DNA of 64,000 nucleotides. It comes from Flavobacterium limi. Its GTDB lineage: Bacteria; Bacteroidota; Bacteroidia; Flavobacteriales; Flavobacteriaceae. Each line of letters starts with the position of its first letter. Position 1 is the first letter of the stretch. Positions 17,555 through 25,095 of the stretch are shown here, one piece after another. The stretch lies in assembly GCF_010645075.1 (NCBI RefSeq), contig NZ_JAADZV010000001.1, positions 682,001-746,000 on the forward strand, given 5' to 3'. A model generated the notes under the pieces. The model searched no databases and was not told the DNA's origin. It was given only the letters and a program-made list of their open reading frames with translations. A program made the position numbers and the translations under genes.

Positions 17555-18129
17555 TGGCATTAATTCTCGATAATATCGCTAAACATGTTTCGTTGACTGC
17601 GGAAGAACAGGCACTTTTTTTATCTAAATTAGAAACGAATACATACAAGGCGAAAACTATTTTGTTAAACGCCGGCGAAGTTTGTAAACACTCTTATTTT
17701 GTTAATTCCGGGATTTTAAGAAGTTTCAATATCAATGATAATATTGTAGAACATGTTCTTTCCTTTGCCTGCGAAGGCTGGTGGATGAGTGATATGTACA
17801 GCTACTTTTCGCAAAAACCGGGACAGCTTTTTATAGAAGTTCTGGAAGAAGCAGAAGTAGTTTCATTATCCAAAGAAAGCCAGGAACAATTGTATCAGGA
17901 AATTCCGAAACTGGAACGTTTTTTCAGGATTTTAATTGAAAATTCATTAGTTGCCAATCAGCAAAGATTAATGGACAATTTAAGCTTGCCTGCTGAGGAA
18001 CGTTTCGAGAAATTCTGTGCAAAATACGGAACATTAGTTCATAAAGTTCCTCAAAAACAAATTGCTTCTTTTATTGGTGTTACGCCTGAGTTTTTCAGTA
18101 AAATGAAGAGCAAAATGCTGCGAAAATAG
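17554..18129 (+). CDS. Crp/Fnr-family transcription regulator (cyclic-nucleotide-binding fold)
   Basis: A 191-residue protein. The N-terminal beta-barrel (KTILLNAGEVCKHSYFVNSG near residue 33) has the cNMP-binding fold but lacks a clear cAMP phosphate cassette. The C-terminal helix-turn-helix (VPQKQIASFIGVTPEFFSKM near 166) is of the short form found in many Bacteroidetes Crp-like proteins. It has no N-terminal cysteines, unlike the FNR-like protein at 28926. Its ATG overlaps the stop of the preceding gene by one base. Target unknown. Confidence 0.85.
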   Translation: MALILDNIAKHVSLTAEEQALFLSKLETNTYKAKTILLNAGEVCKHSYFVNSGILRSFNINDNIVEHVLSFACEGWWMSDMYSYFSQKPGQLFIEVLEEAEVVSLSKESQEQLYQEIPKLERFFRILIENSLVANQQRLMDNLSLPAEERFEKFCAKYGTLVHKVPQKQIASFIGVTPEFFSKMKSKMLRK

Positions 18130-18197
18130 TGACAATTAGTTAGATGTGTTTTTTAGTATATATTTGATATTGAAATTTTTCAAAACAAAAGCTCACT

Positions 18198-19145
18198 ATG
18201 AAAAAAGTTTACCTTAAAATAGACAAGCTGTGTACTGAAAACTGGAACAACATGAAGCCAAATGCAAATGGCAACTACTGTGGCCTTTGTTCTAAAACAG
18301 TAATTGATTTTAGTAAACTTAATCAGAGTGAAATTATTGAAATAATGAAAAAAGCAGATCATAATATCTGTGCAAGAGTAACACAAAATCAGCTTTCTAT
18401 ACCTCTATTGCTTTTAGAGTCTCCCAAAAAACATGCTTTGCCTCTCTCAAATATAGCAGCTGGATTAATGATTGCTACAACTTTAGCTACAGCTGTTCCA
18501 CTACAGGCTCATAATATTCATAAGTTTAAAACTGAGGTTTCACAAACTGCTGTTTCTTCCTTAAAATCAAACAATAATAAAAAAGAAACACCTCCCAATA
18601 AAACTGAACCTAATAAAACAACCGTATTTAAAGGAAAAGTAACTTCAGTCGAAAAAAATGAAGCAGTCGAAAATGCTAAAGTTACTTTTATAACCCTTAA
18701 AAAAGTTTTTACTGCTTATACTTTGGCAGATGGAACATTTTCACTCAGCATTCCAACTGAATTAATTGATAATGATAATGTGGTTAGGGTGAATTATGAA
18801 GAAATAAAAAATCCTATAAAGACAGAAAACTTTTTAGGTTTTGAATCTGTTGACCTTATAGTGAACAAAAAAGACATACTTTCTGATTATCAAATAAAAG
18901 CTGGCCCTATTCTATTCTATTTGGGAGGAGCAAGTTTGTCCCTCTCAGATCCAAAACCAAACATTATCATATATAATGGAAAAGAAATCATTGATCATGA
19001 CTTTAGCCTTAATTATACTAAATATATTAAAGGCAGAAAAGAAAATGTAAATATGTATTCTTTTAATGCTAAAACAGCAAAGGCATTGTACGATAAACAA
19101 GAAATTGAAAGTCTTTTTATAATTATTGATAGTCCAGAAAAATAG
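18198..19145 (+). CDS. Membrane protein with N-terminal cysteine motif and CarboxypepD-reg-like domain
   Basis: A 315-residue protein. The first about 65 residues hold a conserved-looking Cys pattern (LCTENWNNMKPNANGNYCGL, then CSKTVIDF, then NICARV near residue 55) that I have seen at the start of many Flavobacterium proteins and that could bind a metal. One membrane helix follows (about 83-103), then a low-complexity linker rich in K, N and T. A carboxypeptidase-regulatory-like beta domain follows from about 143 (VFKGKVTSVEKNEAVENAKV, then YTLADGTFSLSIP). The C-terminal 100 residues are unassigned. The topology places the Cys part in the cytoplasm and the beta domain outside. Confidence 0.75.
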   Translation: MKKVYLKIDKLCTENWNNMKPNANGNYCGLCSKTVIDFSKLNQSEIIEIMKKADHNICARVTQNQLSIPLLLLESPKKHALPLSNIAAGLMIATTLATAVPLQAHNIHKFKTEVSQTAVSSLKSNNNKKETPPNKTEPNKTTVFKGKVTSVEKNEAVENAKVTFITLKKVFTAYTLADGTFSLSIPTELIDNDNVVRVNYEEIKNPIKTENFLGFESVDLIVNKKDILSDYQIKAGPILFYLGGASLSLSDPKPNIIIYNGKEIIDHDFSLNYTKYIKGRKENVNMYSFNAKTAKALYDKQEIESLFIIIDSPEK

Positions 19146-19220
19146 TTACGATTATATTTTATGATCTGCTAAATTATATGAATTATCTTTTGAGTATTTC
19201 TGAAAACAAAATTTCTAATC

Positions 19221-19294
19221 CAGCCCTGATAGCAGCGGCATCCTGTTGTTGCGGGGTTCGCAGCAACAGATACAGCGAATAGCAGGAATAAACG
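19221..19294 (+). repeat. Interspersed repeat B (about 74 bases, hairpin)
   Basis: Contains CAGCCCTGATAGCAGCGGCA and ends GCGAATAGCAGGAATAAAC. TGTTGTTGC pairs with GCAGCAACA around a GGGGTTC loop. Similar elements are, from memory, scattered between genes of Flavobacterium genomes. It is non-coding. Confidence 0.7.
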
Positions 19295-19378
19295 TTTTAT
19301 GAAAATAAAATTACTGCTCCCAAAAAACAACAAAATTTAAATTTTAGAATTTTAGTTTTTCAGTGCCTCAAAATCTTT

Positions 19379-19424
19379 CTTAATCTACATTAAGTGCGTT
19401 TTGCTTACTACCGCCGTAAATTTG
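19379..19424 (+). promoter_or_regulatory. Pirin-gene promoter with CTTAATCTAnnTTAAG operator
   Basis: The operator CTTAATCTACATTAAG is at 19379-19394 and the -7 box TAAATTTG at 19417-19424. Operator centre to -7 start is 30.5 bases, the same as before the YceI gene. Confidence 0.7.
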
Positions 19425-19453
19425 TACTATAAAAATAACAAATACACAAAATC

Positions 19454-20170
19454 ATGGAAAATATAGTATTGCACAAAGCAGAAACAAGAGGAAATGCAAA
19501 TCACGGATGGTTGAACGCTTATCACAGCTTTAGTTTTGCAAGCTGGTACAATCCGGACAGAATTCAGTTTGGGGCTCTTCGTGTTTTGAACGATGACACA
19601 ATTGCCGGCGGAATGGGTTTTGGAACGCATCCTCACGATAATATGGAGATTATTACCATTCCGCTTGAAGGTGATTTGGCGCACAAAGACAGTATGGGGA
19701 ACACTGAAGTAATCAAAAACGGAGACATTCAGGTAATGAGCGCCGGAACCGGAATTCAGCATAGCGAGTTTAACCCGAATGCAGATCAGCAGACTAAATT
19801 GTTGCAAATCTGGCTGTTTCCAAACAAAAGAAACGTTACGCCACGTTACCAGCAAATCACTTTGAATGTTGCCGACAGACATAATAAACTGGCACAGGTT
19901 TTATCTCCAAATGCAGATGATGACGGTGTTTGGATTCATCAGGATGCCTGGTTTAACATGGGTAATTTCGACGCCGGGACTGCAACCGAATATAAAATCA
20001 AAAAAGAAGGAAACGGTGTTTACGCTTTTATTCTGAAAGGAAATGTAACCATCAACGGTCAGGAATTAAGTACCCGTGATGCTGTTGGGATTTCAGGAAC
20101 TGATACACTTAATATCAAAGCAGATACTGATGCAGAATTCCTGTTGATGGATATTCCGATGAATTATTAA
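19454..20170 (+). CDS. Pirin-family bicupin protein
   Basis: A 238-residue pirin/YhhW-type protein. The first cupin has the metal ligands GTHPHDNMEIITIPLEGDLA near residue 57 (two His), then a third His and Glu in GTGIQHSEFN near 97. The second cupin (about 150-235) lacks ligands, as usual. Related proteins oxidise quercetin or act as redox-responsive proteins; the substrate here is unknown. The gene shares an unusual operator with the YceI gene 260 bases downstream, suggesting joint control. A terminator follows, so the two are separate units. Confidence 0.92.
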   Translation: MENIVLHKAETRGNANHGWLNAYHSFSFASWYNPDRIQFGALRVLNDDTIAGGMGFGTHPHDNMEIITIPLEGDLAHKDSMGNTEVIKNGDIQVMSAGTGIQHSEFNPNADQQTKLLQIWLFPNKRNVTPRYQQITLNVADRHNKLAQVLSPNADDDGVWIHQDAWFNMGNFDAGTATEYKIKKEGNGVYAFILKGNVTINGQELSTRDAVGISGTDTLNIKADTDAEFLLMDIPMNY

Positions 20171-20202
20171 TTCAATCAAGAACAATTAATACATGTAACG
20201 CT

Positions 20203-20250
20203 GAAACGATAATAAATCTGTAAATCAGATTGTTATCGTTTCTTTTTTTG
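20203..20250 (+). terminator. Terminator of the pirin gene
   Basis: GAAACGATAA (20203-20212) pairs with TTATCGTTTC (20233-20242), with an inner AATCTG/CAGATT stem, followed by TTTTTTT. Confidence 0.85.
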
Positions 20251-20340
20251 CTCAAACGTATGCAAAAGCAGAAAAGAAAGACTAACTTTATAAATAGGCT
20301 TAGTTCATGTCGGTGTATCAAATAAGATTATATTTTCTTT

Positions 20341-20386
20341 CTTAATCTAGGTTAAGTGCTTCAGGACAACTGTCACCGTAACTTTG
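20341..20386 (+). promoter_or_regulatory. YceI-gene promoter with CTTAATCTAnnTTAAG operator
   Basis: The operator CTTAATCTAGGTTAAG is at 20341-20356 and the -7 box TAACTTTG at 20379-20386. Spacing (30.5 bases centre to -7), the flanking TTTCTTAATCTA start and the CCGTAAnTTTGT end all match the pirin promoter. Confidence 0.7.
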
Positions 20387-20427
20387 TCTTATCAAAATGA
20401 AAAATTAATTATTTAAAAAATAAAATT

Positions 20428-20961
20428 ATGGCAACTACAAAATGGTCAATTGACCCAACTCACTCAGAAATTGGTTTTAAAGTCAAACATATGATGTTTA
20501 CAAATGTTTCAGGAAAATTTGGAACTTACGATGCAACTATCACTACAGATGGTGATGATTTCGAAAATGCTGAAATTGAATTTTCAGGAGATATCGCTTC
20601 TATTGATACTGCAAATTCCGACAGGGATAATCACTTAAAAAGCGCCGACTTTTTTGATGCTGAAAATCATCCAAAATTAACTTTCAAAGCTTCGTCTTTT
20701 AAAAAAATCAATGACGAAAAATATGAAATCACAGGAGATTTAAACATCAGAGGTGTTGCAAAAACCGTAACTTTTCCGGTAGAATTCAGCGGAATCCTGA
20801 TTGATCCATGGGGAAATACAAAAGTAGGTTTGAGTATCGAAGGAAAAATCAACCGTAAAGACTGGGGCTTAAACTGGAACTCTGCCCTTGAAACCGGTGG
20901 TGTTCTGGTTGGTGAAGAAGTAAAACTGAATATTGAATTACAATTTGCTAAACAGGCTTAA
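20428..20961 (+). CDS. YceI-family lipid-binding protein (cytoplasmic form)
   Basis: A 177-residue YceI beta-barrel protein. Typical strands: WSIDPTHSEIGFKVKHMMFT at residue 5, then ANSDRDNHLKSADFFDAENH near 61, LNIRGVAKTVTFPVEF near 105, and NRKDWGLNWN near 141. The family binds isoprenoid-like lipids. There is no signal peptide, so this member is predicted cytoplasmic, unlike the periplasmic E. coli YceI. The shared operator with pirin suggests a common inducing condition. Confidence 0.92.
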   Translation: MATTKWSIDPTHSEIGFKVKHMMFTNVSGKFGTYDATITTDGDDFENAEIEFSGDIASIDTANSDRDNHLKSADFFDAENHPKLTFKASSFKKINDEKYEITGDLNIRGVAKTVTFPVEFSGILIDPWGNTKVGLSIEGKINRKDWGLNWNSALETGGVLVGEEVKLNIELQFAKQA

Positions 20962-21025
20962 TTATTATTTATTCTCTTGATTGTTTATTTTTTTATTAAT
21001 TGATCAACGGAATATTTAAATACTA

Positions 21026-21062
21026 AAAACCCTTCTTAAACTATTTGTCTAAGAAGGGTTTT
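21026..21062. terminator. Bidirectional terminator
   Basis: AAAACCCTTCTTA pairs with TAAGAAGGGTTTT between the convergent YceI and fabD genes. Confidence 0.85.
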
Positions 21063-21090
21063 ATTATTTTATAACTTAATTGAATAAAAA

Positions 21091-21966
21091 TTAAGCATTC
21101 GCCGTAGCTGCTTCTTTGTCAATTTTATTGATTAATCCGGCTAATACTTTTCCAGGACCAACTTCAGTGAATAAAGTAGCGCCGTCAGCGATCATTTGCT
21201 GTACAGATTGTGTCCATTTTACCGGAGCAGTCAATTGGATAATTAAGTTCTTTTTGATTTCGTCTGCAGCCGAAACGGCATTTGCTGTTACGTTTTGGTA
21301 TACCGGACAAATTGGAGTTGAAAATGAAGTCGCTTCAATCGCAGCTGCTAATTCTTCTCTTGCAGGTTCCATCATTGGTGAGTGGAATGCTCCTCCAACA
21401 GGTAAAATTAAGGCTCTTTTTGCTCCTGCTGCCTTCATTGCTTCGCATGCTTTTTCAACAGCAGTAGTTTCTCCTGAAATTACTAATTGTCCTGGGCAGT
21501 TATAATTCGCAGCAACCACAACTCCGTCGATAGAAGCGCAAACTTCCTCTACAATGTTATCAGCTAATCCTAAAACGGCAGCCATTGTAGAAGGTGTGAT
21601 TTCGCAGGCTTTTTGCATTGCCAAAGCTCGTTGTGAAACTAGTTTTAATCCGTCTTCAAAAGATAAAGTTCCGTTGGCAACCAAGGCTGAAAATTCGCCT
21701 AAAGAATGTCCCGCTACCATTTCCGGTTTGAAATCTTCACCTAACGTTTTTGCAAGAATAACTGAGTGTAAAAAAACGGCCGGCTGCGTTACTTTGGTTT
21801 CTTTTAGTTCTTCGGCAGTGCCTTCAAACATGATATCTGTAATTCTGAAACCTAAAATTTCATTCGCTTTTTCGAATAATTCTTTGGCCAAAGCCGATGT
21901 TTCATATAAGTCTTTACCCATTCCTGTGAATTGAGCACCCTGACCCGGAAATACGTATGCTTTCAT
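21091..21966 (-). CDS. fabD: Malonyl-CoA:ACP transacylase
   Basis: A 291-residue enzyme moving malonyl from CoA to acyl carrier protein at the start of fatty acid synthesis. FPGQGAQFTGMGKDL at residue 6 is the classic N-terminal motif. Ser88 in GHSLGEF is the nucleophile. GGAFHSPMM near 196 holds the catalytic His. The tail ends GPGKVLAGLINKI. A minus-strand TATTTTTG box lies at 22028-22021. No other fab genes are adjacent. Confidence 0.96.
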   Translation of the reverse strand: MKAYVFPGQGAQFTGMGKDLYETSALAKELFEKANEILGFRITDIMFEGTAEELKETKVTQPAVFLHSVILAKTLGEDFKPEMVAGHSLGEFSALVANGTLSFEDGLKLVSQRALAMQKACEITPSTMAAVLGLADNIVEEVCASIDGVVVAANYNCPGQLVISGETTAVEKACEAMKAAGAKRALILPVGGAFHSPMMEPAREELAAAIEATSFSTPICPVYQNVTANAVSAADEIKKNLIIQLTAPVKWTQSVQQMIADGATLFTEVGPGKVLAGLINKIDKEAATANA

Positions 21967-22036
21967 TTGTCTAATTTGTTTTTTATTTTTTTGGAATTGA
22001 AATTAGCTTCAATTGAAAGGCAAAAATAGTATTTTT

Positions 22037-22399
22037 TTAGCTGGTATAATCCTTAAACATGTAAATCCATGCTAATCTTGAGAATCGGAGATTGAATGAT
22101 GTAAATAAGATAATGACAACAGCAATAATTGGAATGATTCTTAAGTCGAATGTGTTTTCAAAGAAAAACTGGGCTATACAATAGGTTGCAATTCCCTGAG
22201 CTACTGTCAGGCCATAATTTACATACATGGCGCCAAAGAAAAAACCGGGTTCTTTTTGAAATTTATAGTTACAGTGACTGCAGGTTTCATTCATTTTTGG
22301 AAAGCCAAAATTCAGGAAAATATTCTTGTCTTTAAAAACTTTTCCTTTATGACAATGCGGACATTCGTTTTTTAAAATATGGACTAATGTATTTGACAT
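22037..22399 (-). CDS. DUF983 zinc-ribbon membrane protein
   Basis: A 120-residue protein. The N-terminal zinc-ribbon-like pairs CPHCHKGKVF (residue 13) and CSHCNYKF (residue 40) are followed by GFFFGAMYVNYGLTVAQG, the DUF983 signature, and two membrane helices (about 55-75 and 88-106). Family function is unknown. A -7 box TACCTTTG lies at 22428-22421 (minus). Confidence 0.88.
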   Translation of the reverse strand: MSNTLVHILKNECPHCHKGKVFKDKNIFLNFGFPKMNETCSHCNYKFQKEPGFFFGAMYVNYGLTVAQGIATYCIAQFFFENTFDLRIIPIIAVVIILFTSFNLRFSRLAWIYMFKDYTS

Positions 22400-22494
22400 G
22401 ACTTTATTGTTTTATTTATACAAAGGTAAATCAGATTCTATTGAAACCTTTTTTATATCTTCGCTACTTATAGCACAATAAAGACATTTTTGTA

Positions 22495-23358
22495 ATGAAA
22501 AAATATCCTGTTTATAGTGTAGAAAATTTTAGCTGCAATGATATTCACCGGGAATTTTATGTGAATACTTTTAAAGAGCATTTAAAAAGCCATAGTTTTG
22601 TAGAAGAACCGCATCGGCATGATTCGTATCTGATGGTATTTTTTATGAATGGCTCCGGAATACATGAAGTAGATTTTGACCGTTTTGAAATTAAAAAGGG
22701 AAGCTTATTCGTTCTTCAGCCCGGACAGATGCACCATTGGAGTTTATCGGAAGATATTGAAGGATTTGTGATTATATTTTCGCAGGAACTTTATAATTTA
22801 TATTTCGGACAGAAAAACATCAATGATTACAGCTTTTACCATTCGATTCACAATCGCCCCGAAATGCTTTTCGAAACAGTTGAAATACCTAAGATTTTAC
22901 CTTATTTTAATCTTTTGATTGAAGAAAATAACAAGCGGAATAATCTCCAACTGGATAAAATGCTGAATTTGCTGGACTGTATCCATATCGAAATTTCGCG
23001 AAAATATGAGGAAGCGTATTCACATAAAACGCATTCTTATAATATTAAAATAAATGCTTTCGAAAAGCTTCTGGAAGAGCATTTTAAAGAAGAAAAATTG
23101 CCTTCTTTTTATGCTGATAAATTAAGTATTACACTCAAACATTTAAACCGAATCTGTAATGAAATATTGCAAAAAACAGCTACAGAAGTGATTATGGACC
23201 GTGTAATTCTGGAAATCAAACGAATGCTGACAGATAAACAATTGGCTGTAAACGAAGTAGCATCTGCTATTGGCTATGATGATTACTCTTATTTTTCAAG
23301 GGTTTTCAAAAAACAGACAGGGGTTTCACCGACGGCTTTTCGGGAATTTAAAAATTAA
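22495..23358 (+). CDS. AraC-family transcription regulator
   Basis: A 287-residue protein. An N-terminal cupin sensor (EPHRHDSYLMVFFMNGSGIH near residue 38, LFVLQPGQMHHW near 72) is followed by the double helix-turn-helix of AraC (about 190-285), ending in IGYDDYSYFSRVFKKQTGVS. No adjacent target operon is evident: it is divergent from the DUF983 gene, with the pirin and YceI genes 1.5-3 kb away. Ligand unknown. Confidence 0.9.
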   Translation: MKKYPVYSVENFSCNDIHREFYVNTFKEHLKSHSFVEEPHRHDSYLMVFFMNGSGIHEVDFDRFEIKKGSLFVLQPGQMHHWSLSEDIEGFVIIFSQELYNLYFGQKNINDYSFYHSIHNRPEMLFETVEIPKILPYFNLLIEENNKRNNLQLDKMLNLLDCIHIEISRKYEEAYSHKTHSYNIKINAFEKLLEEHFKEEKLPSFYADKLSITLKHLNRICNEILQKTATEVIMDRVILEIKRMLTDKQLAVNEVASAIGYDDYSYFSRVFKKQTGVSPTAFREFKN

Positions 23359-23494
23359 ATTTTTTAAACCATATAAGTAATGTAAGTTCATTTTAAAGTT
23401 TTACTCATATTTGTTATCAAAAAAAAGCATTTCGGCTTAGCTTAATGAGAGAGAGTTAAAACTTAAATCACCTTATATTCAAAAAAAACTCAAT

Positions 23495-23556
23495 GGCAGG
23501 CTGAGCGGAGTCTAAGCCCTCGTTTTCATAAGCCTTCGACTCCGCTCAGGGTGACA
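23495..23556. repeat. Palindromic repeat (CTGAGCGGAGTC type)
   Basis: CTGAGCGGAGTC (23501-23512) and GACTCCGCTCAG (23538-23549) are perfect inverted arms around a 25-base loop, followed by GGTGACAAG. Sequences of this kind are common extragenic repeats in Bacteroidetes. Here it lies between two convergent genes and may act as a terminator. Confidence 0.75.
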
Positions 23557-23572
23557 AGTGTAGTAAAACAAT

Positions 23573-25006
23573 TTATGTAGTAACGGTTTCTAAAATTTTA
23601 AAATTGCTTTTTGGTGCTTCGCATAAAGAGCAGCAATAATTTTCAGCTAAATCTGTAAACAAAATGCCTTTTGGAATATTCTGACTTTCGTCTCCGTATT
23701 CCGGATTATACAACGAAAGACATTCCTGACATTGGTAAATATCCAGTTTAGGTTTCTCTTTTTTCTGATTGTTTTCGACTGTTTCGGGAACTAAATTTCC
23801 TAATTCCTCAAAATATTTTCGGCTCAGTTCAATTAAAATGGTTGGCAGTTCCAACTTGTCAATATCCTGTGAATGTACAATGTATTCTCTTGTGTTTGGG
23901 TCGAAATTCTTCGCAAATAAAACATTGTAAGTGTCACGGATTTTAATCGATTCCAAATCTTTAGGTAATTCATTTTTTTCGATTACAATCGAAGTAAAAT
24001 AATGCCCGTCACGATTGTATTCAGAGATTCCGAAATTTAATCCGTAGGTGCTGATGTCAAACTGGTCCAGTGTTCGTACCAGAAAGGTTTTAAGGTTCAG
24101 CGCCCATTCCATTGCAACAGGTAAATGCCAGTTCAGTTCTAAAAGGGAATGACGCACATTGATTCCTTTTTTTCCTAAAAACTTTTCCCATTCCAACTTG
24201 CGGTCTTTTGGAATTCCTTTTACGATAAATGATTTCCAAGGCGTAATACATATTTTACCGATTTTACAATCGAAACACAAATCGCACATTTCTTTCAGGA
24301 AATCCAAATCATAAAGATTATTTCTCCAGTACAAACCCAACCAGTACTGATCGATTCCCATTCGGTTCATTCCTTCATAATACGGAAAAGGATAAAACGG
24401 AACATTCAAAGGTTTATCAATTGTTCTGTTATTGGTGTCCAAAGCTTCCGTAACCAGACTAAAAATGAGGTCAATTCCGCAGGATTCTTCAGTGGTAACA
24501 ATGCGTTCTATTTCGTAGTAAAAGGTTGCAATATCCCAGCTGTAAATCAATACAGGATAGACTTCCATACGCTGCCACTTCGGCAAACGAATATATAAGT
24601 ACCAGTAATCTTCATGCTCGGAAGCAATAAAATTAAGATGACCGGTAAACAACGGAACCAGTTGCTGCTTAGGGTCGTTGATGTTTACCTTAAGCTTGGG
24701 CTGATCTTTAAACTGTTCTAAAATATATAAAAACTTGTTTCCGGTAAGCCAGTTGGTATTTCTGAAAATATCTGTAGAAACATAGGACGAAACAATATTA
24801 TTACCGCTTTTTTCATCAGGAAAAACAAAATGATGTTTCCCCATTTTTTCTTTTTCCAAAGCTTTAAAACCCTTAGGAAAAATAATATCCTGTCTTGAAC
24901 CAAATGAAATCGAATCCAAACCCTGATCCATTGCCATATTGACAACTTCTCTAAGCTCACCAGGCGAAATAACGCCTCCCTTTACTATTAATCTCGTTAA
25001 TTCCAT
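23573..25006 (-). CDS. NirA/sulfite-reductase-like protein with C-terminal rubredoxin domain
   Basis: A 477-residue protein. Residues 5-50 (LIVKGGVISPGELREVVNMA, then SISFGSRQDIIFPKGF) resemble the ferredoxin-like half-domain that begins nitrite and sulfite reductases. A second such half appears near 245-275 (KICITPWKSFIVKGI). The C-x5-C/C-x3-C pattern for the siroheme cluster is absent, so it should not be a functional NirA; cysteines in EMCDLCFDCKIGKIC are arranged differently. The C-terminal about 50 residues are a rubredoxin domain (CQEC, then CSLC). It lies 89 bases behind the nitrate reductase gene on the same strand, suggesting an electron carrier or assembly role in nitrate reduction (inference). 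Confidence 0.82.
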   Translation of the reverse strand: MELTRLIVKGGVISPGELREVVNMAMDQGLDSISFGSRQDIIFPKGFKALEKEKMGKHHFVFPDEKSGNNIVSSYVSTDIFRNTNWLTGNKFLYILEQFKDQPKLKVNINDPKQQLVPLFTGHLNFIASEHEDYWYLYIRLPKWQRMEVYPVLIYSWDIATFYYEIERIVTTEESCGIDLIFSLVTEALDTNNRTIDKPLNVPFYPFPYYEGMNRMGIDQYWLGLYWRNNLYDLDFLKEMCDLCFDCKIGKICITPWKSFIVKGIPKDRKLEWEKFLGKKGINVRHSLLELNWHLPVAMEWALNLKTFLVRTLDQFDISTYGLNFGISEYNRDGHYFTSIVIEKNELPKDLESIKIRDTYNVLFAKNFDPNTREYIVHSQDIDKLELPTILIELSRKYFEELGNLVPETVENNQKKEKPKLDIYQCQECLSLYNPEYGDESQNIPKGILFTDLAENYCCSLCEAPKSNFKILETVTT

Positions 25007-25019
25007 TCTTGTTAGTTTT

Positions 25020-25085
25020 TTTAGTCCTTAGTCCTTAGTTTTTTAGTTCTTAGTTGTCTGATAGACTAAGGACTAATTACTCAGT
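25020..25085. repeat. Short repetitive spacer between two nitrate genes
   Basis: The tandem TTAGTCCTTAGTCCTTAG faces an inverted CTAAGGACTAA copy about 30 bases on. It forms a hairpin in the mRNA between the nitrate reductase and rubredoxin-protein genes. Confidence 0.5.
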
Positions 25086-25095
25086 ACTCTTTAAC

